Positions 1 through 5,403 of a stretch of DNA of 8,148 bases are shown here, in pieces. The notes below the pieces were generated by a model. The model searched no databases. It saw nothing but the letters and a program-made list of their open reading frames with translations, and was not told the DNA's origin. Each line of letters begins with the position of its first letter. The stretch's first letter is position 1. The translations under genes and the position numbers were made by a program. Origin of the DNA: Candidatus Zixiibacteriota bacterium (lineage in GTDB: Bacteria > Zixibacteria > MSB-5A5 > GN15 > PGXB01); NCBI GenBank assembly GCA_024230695.1, contig JAAERC010000846.1, positions 1 through 8,148 on the forward strand. The letters run 5' to 3'.

Positions 1-3
1 ATT

Positions 4-9
4 ACCTCC
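4..9 (-). promoter_or_regulatory. Shine-Dalgarno site of a gene starting beyond the left edge
   Basis: Read on the minus strand, these bases are GGAGGT, followed by AAT at the window edge. A start codon would fall a few bases outside. The promoter at 33-61 points the same way with sensible spacing, so a minus-strand gene very probably begins just beyond position 1. Its product cannot be known from here. Confidence 0.5.
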
Positions 10-32
10 GGGTAACAAAAGAACATTTCTTA

Positions 33-61
33 ATAATAGATGATAAATCACATCCTGTCAA
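33..61 (-). promoter_or_regulatory. Sigma70-type promoter for the off-window gene on the left
   Basis: On the minus strand, TTGACA (61-56) is followed by a 17-base spacer and TATTAT (38-33), matching 11 of 12 consensus positions. The expected transcription start is near position 26, giving a leader of roughly 25-30 bases to the Shine-Dalgarno site at 9-4. This makes the gene to the left a separate transcription unit from the phosphatase that ends at 115. No clear terminator is visible between 114 and 62. Confidence 0.65.
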
Positions 62-114
62 TTAATAAATCAATCGGCGCAAAAATCAAAATAATTATTG
101 GTAAAAGAATATTA

Positions 115-1878
115 TTAAATCTTCTTCAGGACGATCATCGTCAGATCATCAAAAACATGAGCCGTAGATGCAAAAGACATTAGTTCCTCATAAATCTTAA
201 GACGTAAATCACGAGCTGTTAAGGTACTATTCTTTATGATGATTTCAACTAATCGCTCTTCTCCAAATTGTTCACCCTTACTGTTTTCCGCTTCGGTTAC
301 ACCATCGGTATAAAAAAACAATATATCGCCGGAGCGAATAAATATTGGTCTTTCCTCATATTCGGCATCAGGAATAACTCCAAGCGCCGGGCCACCCTCT
401 TTGAGAAATGATACTTTTTTCTTATTTTGGATATGAATCGGGCGATCATGTCCACAATTTGAAAAAGTGAAAATATCGTTTTTTGAATCAAGAACACCAT
501 AGAATGCTGTAACAAAATTACCCAATTCAACTGATTCGTAAAGAAGATGATTAACTTTTTTGCAAATAGTTCTTAAGGCAAAATTATTCTTTATCTCCGC
601 AATCAACGATGCTCGAAAAGAAGCCATGATAAGTGCCGCCGGAATACCCTTACCGGAAACATCTGCAATAGCAATTCCGGTCTGATTTTTAATAATTCTG
701 ATATAATCAAAATAGTCGCCGCCAACTTCACCTGAAGGAACATTAACTCCGGAAATATCATATCCATCAATATCAGGTTTATCCTTCGGCAAAAATGTCA
801 ATTGAATTTGACGGGCAATAGCGAGTTGTTCCTCAAATCGTTTATTTTCCAGCATTTTGTTATGCAAGATAGCTCTTTCCAAAGATATTGCCGCCTGACT
901 GGCAAATGTTGTAAGAAGTTCAAGACTCCTTTCATCATAGGCCGATAGTTTATTTGATTCAAGTGTCATAACGCCAATAACGCGACCATCAATTTTTAGA
1001 GGAGCAACTATTTCAGATTTTGTTTTTTGATGAACTTTGGCATATCGAGTATCTTTTGAAACATCAGGAACTATGACCGATTCTCCCGATTTAGCCACCC
1101 AGCCAACTAATCCCTGACCGAATTTCAGTTCGGCAAATTCTTCAGCCTTAATTCCATATCCTTCGGAATAGGCAGTTTTTAGTTCATGTTTTTTTTCATC
1201 AATCAAATAAACGCCACCTGCATTAAACCCAACAACTTTGCGCAATGATCCCAAAATCAATTTCATGACCTCATCGACTTTGAGCGTACTGGAAAGTTTT
1301 TTGCCGACCTCATAGAGCAAACGGCGATCGCGCGCCTCTCTTTTGGTATCGCGATATAAATTGGCATTATCAATAGATACGGCAAATTGGTTAGCCAATC
1401 CAACCAGAGTATCAAGGTCTTCATCATTAAAAACGCCATTTCTTTTATTAATAGCTTCAACCACACCGATCATCTGGCCACGACCGATAAGCGGTATTAC
1501 AAGAACCGATTTAAAATTGATGTTAGTTTGACTCTCAATTTTTTTATAAAATCTTTTATCTGAGATAACATCATTGACAATAAGCGGCTCTCTATTTTCG
1601 GCCACCCATCCAATAATTCCTTTGCCTTTTGGAATTTTGAAATACTCTATCTTTGGTTCATAACATCCACAGTCAGCCTTCGGCTCAAAACAATCACAAT
1701 AGCGGGCCCTGACCATATCCACATCGTTGTCAATTCTATAAACCATTGCCGCTTCAGCGTCAGTCGCCTTTGCGGTCAACTCCAAAACAAGTTTCATCAG
1801 CGCCTCGTAGTCAAGCGTAGAGTTAAGCATGCGCGCGGCATGAAGAAACAGTTTTTCTATTTTAGTTTGTCTGGCCAT
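115..1878 (-). CDS. GAF-GAF-PP2C protein phosphatase (RsbU/SpoIIE type)
   Basis: Cytoplasmic metal-dependent serine/threonine phosphatase with two sensory GAF domains. Family members typically dephosphorylate anti-anti-sigma factors to release sigma factors or other partners; no such partner gene is in the window. In the 587-residue product, GAF1 covers about 20-170, GAF2 about 190-340, then a helical linker (about 340-370) containing the IARQIQ..LP signature, then the PP2C domain to the end. Metal-binding motifs are intact: GGDYFD (D388, D391), DVSGKG (D406), NCGH (474-477; family usually NAGH), YTDG (D525) and DDLT (D577, D578). The start chosen is ATG at 1878, with GAGG 8 bases upstream. 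An in-frame TTG at 1968 would add 30 residues, including a hydrophobic stretch, but has no well-placed ribosome site and lies beside the comM terminator. GAF1 carries an unusual duplicated cysteine motif at residues 61-78. There are no transmembrane segments with this start. Confidence 0.93.
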   Translation of the reverse strand: MARQTKIEKLFLHAARMLNSTLDYEALMKLVLELTAKATDAEAAMVYRIDNDVDMVRARYCDCFEPKADCGCYEPKIEYFKIPKGKGIIGWVAENREPLIVNDVISDKRFYKKIESQTNINFKSVLVIPLIGRGQMIGVVEAINKRNGVFNDEDLDTLVGLANQFAVSIDNANLYRDTKREARDRRLLYEVGKKLSSTLKVDEVMKLILGSLRKVVGFNAGGVYLIDEKKHELKTAYSEGYGIKAEEFAELKFGQGLVGWVAKSGESVIVPDVSKDTRYAKVHQKTKSEIVAPLKIDGRVIGVMTLESNKLSAYDERSLELLTTFASQAAISLERAILHNKMLENKRFEEQLAIARQIQLTFLPKDKPDIDGYDISGVNVPSGEVGGDYFDYIRIIKNQTGIAIADVSGKGIPAALIMASFRASLIAEIKNNFALRTICKKVNHLLYESVELGNFVTAFYGVLDSKNDIFTFSNCGHDRPIHIQNKKKVSFLKEGGPALGVIPDAEYEERPIFIRSGDILFFYTDGVTEAENSKGEQFGEERLVEIIIKNSTLTARDLRLKIYEELMSFASTAHVFDDLTMIVLKKI

Positions 1879-1898
1879 ATATATATCCTCAGCAACCC

Positions 1899-1926
1899 AA
1901 GTTAAGACAGCCAACAAAAAAGTCAA
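1899..1926 (-). promoter_or_regulatory. Weak promoter candidate for the phosphatase gene
   Basis: On the minus strand, TTGACT (1926-1921) precedes a 16-base spacer and TAACTT (1904-1899). The -35 matches 5 of 6 consensus bases but the -10 only 3 of 6. The predicted start would lie almost on the Shine-Dalgarno site (1890-1887), which is tight. It is offered because the comM terminator just upstream implies that the gene has its own promoter. Confidence 0.25.
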
Positions 1927-1972
1927 GAAACATTCTGCCTTAAACCAATGTCTCCAAAACTTGATCAATCAG

Positions 1973-1998
1973 AAAAACAGACTCCAATAAAAGAGTCT
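1973..1998 (-). terminator. Probable intrinsic terminator of comM
   Basis: On the minus strand, AGACTC (1998-1993) and GAGTCT (1984-1979) form a perfect 6-bp stem with an 8-base loop, followed by G and five T (1978-1973). It starts 5 bases after the comM TAG stop. The stem is short, so termination may be partial. Its position favours 1878 over 1968 as the start of the next gene. Confidence 0.5.
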
Positions 1999-2003
1999 TT
2001 CCT

Positions 2004-3557
2004 CTAAAGCGCCCAGAGATTTCGATCAAGCGACCGATAATGAATCGCCTCGGCTATATGCGGCATCTCAATATTATCAGATTGCTCAAGATCGGCAATT
2101 GTTCGGGATACTTTCAAAATGCGATCATAGGCCCGGGCCGATAATCCCTGTTTTTTAATCGCCATCCCCAAAAGGGAATTTGATCTCTCATCAATAGCAC
2201 AATATCGTCTGATATCTTTTGAATGCATATGCGAATTACAATAAATTTTTGACTCATCTTCAAATCGATTTAATTGAACTTTACGGGCACTATTAATATT
2301 GATCTTTATTGCTTCTGATTTTACTCCCGATGTGTCAGCAGAAAGCTCCTTAAATTTCACCGAGGGCACGGTAATATGAATATCTATTCGGTCAAGTAGC
2401 GGACCCGAGATTCGTGACATATACCTTTGTATAACAGCGGTAGTACAGTTACACTCATGACTATCATCTCCAAAATACCCGCAGGGACAGGGATTCATGG
2501 CCGCTGCAAGCATAAATGAGGCGGGATAAGTCAGGGTCGTTGTCGCTCGTGATAAAGTTACCTGACCATCTTCCATTGGCTGGCGCATGACCTCCAAAAC
2601 GTCCTTTCGAAACTCTGCTATTTCATCCAAAAACAATACCCCATGATGCGCCAACGACACCTCCCCCGGCTTGGGGATCCTCCCCCCTCCAATCAGGCCG
2701 GCATCTGAGATAGTGTGATGCGGCGAGCGGAATGGCCGCGTGGCAACGAGCGCCGTATTCCCGGGGATCAATCCTGCAACCGAATGAATCTTTGTGGTCT
2801 CCAAGGCCTCGGGAAGAATCATATCGGGAAGGATAGTTGGAAGTCTGCGGGCCAGCATCGTTTTGCCTGAGCCGGGAGGACCAATCATTATGATATTATG
2901 CCCCCCAGCGGCGGCAACCTCCAGCGCTCGTTTAGCAGATTCCTGTCCCTTGACATCACAAAAATCAACATCATATTTTTTGGAAGCCGAAAAAACCAAA
3001 GCCATATCAAGCTTGAATGGCTTAATGCTGGTTTCATCCTCAAGAAAATGAATTGCCTCCCGCAAGGTACCAATCGGGTAAACCGGAACATTTTCAGCCA
3101 TTGCCGCTTCAGATGCATTCTCACGAGGAACCAGAAGACCTTTGATGTTATTACCGTTTTTGCAATTTTTACTGACTTCCAATGCCATTGGTAAAACCCC
3201 CGGAACAGGCCGAACAGTGCCATCGAGAGAAAGTTCGCCAAGCATCACAAATTCATCAAAATCTTCGCGTAATATTTGGCCGGTTGCCGCAAGAATACCA
3301 ATAGCTATTGGAAGATCGAATCCCGCGCCTTCCTTGCGGATATCGGCCGGCGCCAGATTAATGGTGATTTTTTTGGCCGGGAAAACAAAATCAGAATTTT
3401 TTATAGCGGCGGTAACCCGTTCTTTAGATTCCCTGACCGCGCCATCAGGAAGACCTACCGTTATAAATGTTGGTAATTGTTGCTGAATATCAGATTCAAC
3501 TTCAACCGTATAAGCGTTAACTCCCAATGTGGCGGCAGAATAAATTTTTGACAGCAT
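2004..3557 (-). CDS. comM: ComM/YifB family AAA+ ATPase (Mg-chelatase-like)
   Basis: Full-length 517-residue ComM. The family forms hexameric ATPases; in naturally transformable bacteria ComM drives branch migration to extend integration of incoming single-stranded DNA. The N-terminal ChlI/Lon-like domain (about 1-170) begins with the typical SAATLGVNAYTVEVE segment and contains VGLPDGAVRES and INLAPADIRKEG. The AAA+ core has Walker A GPPGSGKT (226-233), Walker B LFLDE (308-312), a cysteine knuckle CPC-x9-CxC (C357, C359, C369, C371), and LDRIDIH with the probable arginine finger (R390). The C-terminal Mg-chelatase domain carries SARAYDRILKVSRTIADLE near 473-491. The ATG start has GGGGAG upstream at about 10 bases. 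Many non-transformable species also keep this gene, so its presence alone does not prove competence. The stretch around 2641-2820 has markedly more G/C-ending codons than the rest. The upstream gap carries two dyads that may regulate it. Confidence 0.97.
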   Translation of the reverse strand: MLSKIYSAATLGVNAYTVEVESDIQQQLPTFITVGLPDGAVRESKERVTAAIKNSDFVFPAKKITINLAPADIRKEGAGFDLPIAIGILAATGQILREDFDEFVMLGELSLDGTVRPVPGVLPMALEVSKNCKNGNNIKGLLVPRENASEAAMAENVPVYPIGTLREAIHFLEDETSIKPFKLDMALVFSASKKYDVDFCDVKGQESAKRALEVAAAGGHNIIMIGPPGSGKTMLARRLPTILPDMILPEALETTKIHSVAGLIPGNTALVATRPFRSPHHTISDAGLIGGGRIPKPGEVSLAHHGVLFLDEIAEFRKDVLEVMRQPMEDGQVTLSRATTTLTYPASFMLAAAMNPCPCGYFGDDSHECNCTTAVIQRYMSRISGPLLDRIDIHITVPSVKFKELSADTSGVKSEAIKININSARKVQLNRFEDESKIYCNSHMHSKDIRRYCAIDERSNSLLGMAIKKQGLSARAYDRILKVSRTIADLEQSDNIEMPHIAEAIHYRSLDRNLWAL

Positions 3558-3594
3558 TTTTTAAGCTCTCCCCTTATAAGCATTATTGCTCTTT

Positions 3595-3623
3595 TAATAG
3601 TTATAAAACCTATAACTATTATA
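3595..3623 (-). promoter_or_regulatory. comM -10 box overlapped by a perfect 11-bp dyad
   Basis: TAATAGTTATA (3595-3605) and TATAACTATTA (3611-3621) form a perfect 11-bp inverted repeat with a 5-base spacer. On the minus strand a perfect TATAAT (3623-3618) overlaps its outer arm, about 60 bases before the comM ATG, so the predicted transcription start falls inside the dyad. No good -35 is found 16-18 bases upstream. The arrangement looks like a repressor operator or an activator-dependent promoter. That role is inference. Confidence 0.4.
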
Positions 3624-3632
3624 GGCGGAGAG

Positions 3633-3651
3633 ACTGACAACTACTGTCAGT
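3633..3651. repeat. Perfect 7-bp dyad upstream of comM
   Basis: ACTGACA (3633-3639) and TGTCAGT (3645-3651) form a perfect inverted repeat with a 5-base spacer. It is 11 bases from the TATAAT box, where a -35 element would sit. It lacks a following T-run on the minus strand, so it is unlikely to terminate the lipoprotein gene ending at 3695. A binding site for a dimeric regulator is the likelier reading. It does not match the E. coli LexA pattern. Confidence 0.35.
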
Positions 3652-3694
3652 GAAAATTGAATTATTTTAAAAAACTATATAATTGGAGAAATAC

Positions 3695-4171
3695 TTACTC
3701 TTCCGGTAGCCAGACAACCAATCTTCTGTCATATTCACTATCTTCACCTCTGAAAACAATATCATTACCCTGAGAATAATAATTGTATGTATCAGCTGGC
3801 ACTTCACTTGTATCACAAACATTTACATATCGATATGTAATCTCAATATTCATAGAACTACTCGATATTTCATAGGAGCCGGTAACATCACAGAAATCAC
3901 GATCCTGATTATGATCCACAAATTGTAGGGTATCAATCAGTAATCTCATCGTAAATAAACCGGCGGGAGTAAACTTAAATTTAACAGTATCAGTTTTTAA
4001 GACCAAATCCATTCCATAAAATCTCTCAACACTATAGGTGCCGATATATTCACCCGAATCAAAGACAACAGAACTTTCGGTGCCATTCTTTGCACACGAG
4101 ATAATTACGATAAAAGTGAATAGCAAAATACCTATAATAGATAAGACTATTATCTGTTTTGACTTAGACAT
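3695..4171 (-). CDS. Small lipoprotein, paralogue of the 4235-4750 product
   Basis: No known family is recognised. The 158-residue product has a lysine-containing start, a hydrophobic signal segment (about 7-24) and a lipobox ending IISC with lipidation at C26, so it should be exported and membrane-anchored. The mature part is acidic and strand-rich with alternating hydrophobics, beginning GEYIGTYSVE near 40-49, which suggests a small beta-barrel or lipocalin-like fold (inference only). C94 (in FCDVTGSYE) and C119 (in VNVCD) are 25 residues apart, the same spacing as in the neighbouring paralogue, and could form a disulphide. The ATG has a modest AGGGA ribosome site close by. The intrinsic terminator of the upstream gene ends only about 20 bases before this start, so expression probably depends on read-through. 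The ORF looks intact, and the signal peptide and lipobox support a real gene. Confidence 0.8.
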   Translation of the reverse strand: MSKSKQIIVLSIIGILLFTFIVIISCAKNGTESSVVFDSGEYIGTYSVERFYGMDLVLKTDTVKFKFTPAGLFTMRLLIDTLQFVDHNQDRDFCDVTGSYEISSSSMNIEITYRYVNVCDTSEVPADTYNYYSQGNDIVFRGEDSEYDRRLVVWLPEE

Positions 4172-4191
4172 GTTTTCCCTTTCGTAAAGAC

Positions 4192-4223
4192 AAAAACGCC
4201 CCCGGTTTAAGCGAGGGCGTTTT
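4192..4223 (-). terminator. Intrinsic terminator between the two lipoprotein genes
   Basis: AAAACGCCC (4193-4201) and GGGCGTTTT (4215-4223) form a perfect 9-bp stem with a GC-rich core. Read on the minus strand it ends GGGCGTTTTTG and continues TCTTT, a good uridine tract. It begins 11 bases after the stop of the gene at 4235-4750. On the plus strand only four T follow before an A-run and no plus-strand gene ends here, so the minus-strand reading is preferred. It may act as an attenuator for the gene at 3695-4171. Confidence 0.8.
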
Positions 4224-4234
4224 AAAAAATATTA

Positions 4235-4750
4235 TTATTCCGTTTCAGGAACAAATTCAACTAGCTTGATAATTCTTTTCTCATCAACTGAAGGACTATA
4301 ATCAGCATGTTCTATTTTAAGTGTATCCGGGGTATCATCGGAACCAGAAGATCCCCAGGTCAAATTAAAAACTCCAAAAGGAAAATCATCATTATCGCAC
4401 ACCATATTCAGTTTAGAGTAAACTTGTGTAAATTCAATTGCGGCCTCAACTTCATAAGCACCATAGAAATCACAAGTAAAAGGCTGGCGACCTACTCTGG
4501 TAGTATCAGCCTCACAATCAAAACGCTGATCGGTAAATTCCCAATAAACATATTGTAATCTGGTGTCTTGTTCCGCTGAATTTGAGAAATTACTAATAAT
4601 TTCATATGTACCGTAATAATATCCTCTAACGCTATTAGGCGGGTCAACATAAATATCCTTGGCACAACTTAATAAAAGAAGCGAAACAAATGACAGCAAA
4701 AGTAGCTTTTTGGTTTTACTCATTTTTTTTAAACTCTCTATCTTTTTCAT
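4235..4750 (-). CDS. Small lipoprotein, paralogue of the 3695-4171 product
   Basis: No known family is recognised. The 171-residue product has a lysine-rich start, a leucine-rich hydrophobic segment (about 15-28) and lipobox LLSC with lipidation at C29. The mature region starts with an acidic, proline-containing linker, then RGYYYGTYEI (43-51), which parallels EYIGTYSVE of the neighbour, then TCDFYGAYE (C93) and NMVCD (C118), again 25 residues apart. An extra cysteine, C79, is absent from the paralogue. The two proteins are probably an old tandem duplication with a beta-rich, disulphide-bonded mature domain; ligand and role are unknown. The start chosen is ATG at 4750, with AGGAG 8 bases upstream. 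An in-frame GTG at 4789 would add 13 residues before the signal peptide and has no comparable ribosome site. An internal ATG at 4723 is possible but has a weaker site. Confidence 0.8.
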   Translation of the reverse strand: MKKIESLKKMSKTKKLLLLSFVSLLLLSCAKDIYVDPPNSVRGYYYGTYEIISNFSNSAEQDTRLQYVYWEFTDQRFDCEADTTRVGRQPFTCDFYGAYEVEAAIEFTQVYSKLNMVCDNDDFPFGVFNLTWGSSGSDDTPDTLKIEHADYSPSVDEKRIIKLVEFVPETE

Positions 4751-4826
4751 TCCATTATCTCCTGACCTTACATTCAGATTTCCCGGCACTAATTTGCCAT
4801 CTCTTTAATAGTTTTTCTCAGCAAAT

Positions 4827-4855
4827 AAAATACAGCAAAACCACCCGGATGACAA
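4827..4855 (-). promoter_or_regulatory. Promoter candidate for the lipoprotein gene at 4235-4750
   Basis: On the minus strand, TTGTCA (4855-4850, 5 of 6) precedes a 17-base spacer and TATTTT (4832-4827, 4 of 6). The expected start near 4820 gives a leader of about 70 bases before the ATG at 4750. The palindrome at 4854-4865 touches the -35 element. Confidence 0.4.
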
Positions 4856-4865
4856 GAAATTTCTT
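4854..4865. repeat. 12-bp palindrome AAGAAATTTCTT
   Basis: Perfect palindrome overlapping the upstream edge of the minus-facing -35 element at 4855-4850. It could be an operator, although AT-rich palindromes of this size arise by chance fairly often. Confidence 0.25.
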
Positions 4866-4936
4866 ATTATTCTTATAGTTCTTTTAATTCCTTCAATCCT
4901 CCCACCTCTTTACTTAGAGACATATAAACAAGCCAA

Positions 4937-4950
4937 TTTGTTTAAACAAA
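4937..4950. repeat. 14-bp palindrome TTTGTTTAAACAAA
   Basis: Perfect 14-base palindrome without spacer, about 80 bases upstream of the minus-facing promoter candidate. It is the longest gap-free dyad in the divergent region and could be a regulator binding site. There is no direct evidence of binding. Confidence 0.3.
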
Positions 4951-5174
4951 AAACGGCATATCATTACAGAAAACAGGATTAAGTAATTAAAATAACAAAT
5001 AATTCCTTATAACTTCTTCTGTTTCATATTATTTAGGCCAAAATGGGCCGCCACTAACGGTTTCGTACCAGCTAATACCTGTTTGTCAAAAACGTTTTTT
5101 TGCACAATAAACTAATAGTAAAATTGTATTTATATATTTCTGTATAATCATTCATGTATACAAAATAGCAGACA

Positions 5175-5200
5175 TAAATCAACATTGATTTAACATCAAT
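5175..5200. repeat. Overlapping dyads with three ATCAA half-sites
   Basis: TAAATCAA (5175-5182) and TTGATTTA (5185-5192) form a perfect 8-bp inverted repeat with a 2-base centre. The right arm also pairs with the next ATCAAT (5195-5200), giving a second, overlapping dyad of ATTGAT and ATCAAT with a 5-base spacer. Three alternating half-sites therefore sit about 55-80 bases upstream of the -35 at 5256, where an activator would commonly bind. Confidence 0.35.
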
Positions 5201-5255
5201 TTTGCCATAAGTAATTCAGACAATCGCATTATACGATATCATTTTGTAATATTTC

Positions 5256-5284
5256 TTGACAATTACAGTAAATTGCGGTAATAT
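5256..5284 (+). promoter_or_regulatory. Sigma70-type promoter of the propeller-protein operon
   Basis: A perfect TTGACA (5256-5261), a 17-base spacer and TAATAT (5279-5284, 4 of 6). An alternative TATAAA at 5282-5287 would need a 20-base spacer. The start is expected near 5291, giving a leader of about 110 bases. In that leader, GTTAG-TGTT (5339-5347) can pair with AACA-TC-CTAAC (5381-5391), ending two bases before the Shine-Dalgarno GAGG at 5394-5397. Confidence 0.65.
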
Positions 5285-5403
5285 AAAGATTATTCTCTTA
5301 ACCACATTTGTGGATTCTATATCGGTTTCTTACATTTTGTTAGTGTTCAGGCATGTTAAAAAGTGTTTATTAAATACTACAACATCCTAACTTGAGGTAA
5401 CGT

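Larger units (their letters stand above)
4751..5403. other. 653-base divergent intergenic region without a gene
   Basis: No credible coding region is seen on either strand; the few start codons lead to peptides of under ten residues or to frames without a ribosome site. It carries a minus-facing promoter candidate (4827-4855), a plus-facing promoter (5256-5284), a pyrimidine-rich tract (about 4859-4914) and perfect palindromes at 4854-4865, 4937-4950, 5088-5099, 5155-5162 and 5175-5192. The length is generous for a simple divergent promoter region, which leaves room for regulator binding or an unrecognised small RNA. Confidence 0.7.

Noticed and set aside
2794..3486. Several open frames of 66-117 codons on both strands across comM
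   Set aside because: They lie inside the strongly conserved comM coding sequence, have no ribosome sites or recognisable domains, and are overlap shadows.
3633..3651. Terminator for the lipoprotein gene ending at 3695
   Set aside because: The dyad is perfect but is followed on the minus strand by CTCTCCGCC rather than a T-run, so an operator reading is preferred.
4690..4878. 62-codon plus-strand frame antisense to the lipoprotein start
   Set aside because: It overlaps the signal-peptide region of a supported gene and its own promoter region, and lacks a Shine-Dalgarno site; its hydrophobic make-up reflects T-rich DNA.
5040..5085. GGTTTCGTACC segment resembling a tRNA T-arm
   Set aside because: The stem and loop sizes do not fit a T-arm, and no acceptor, D or anticodon arms can be placed around it.
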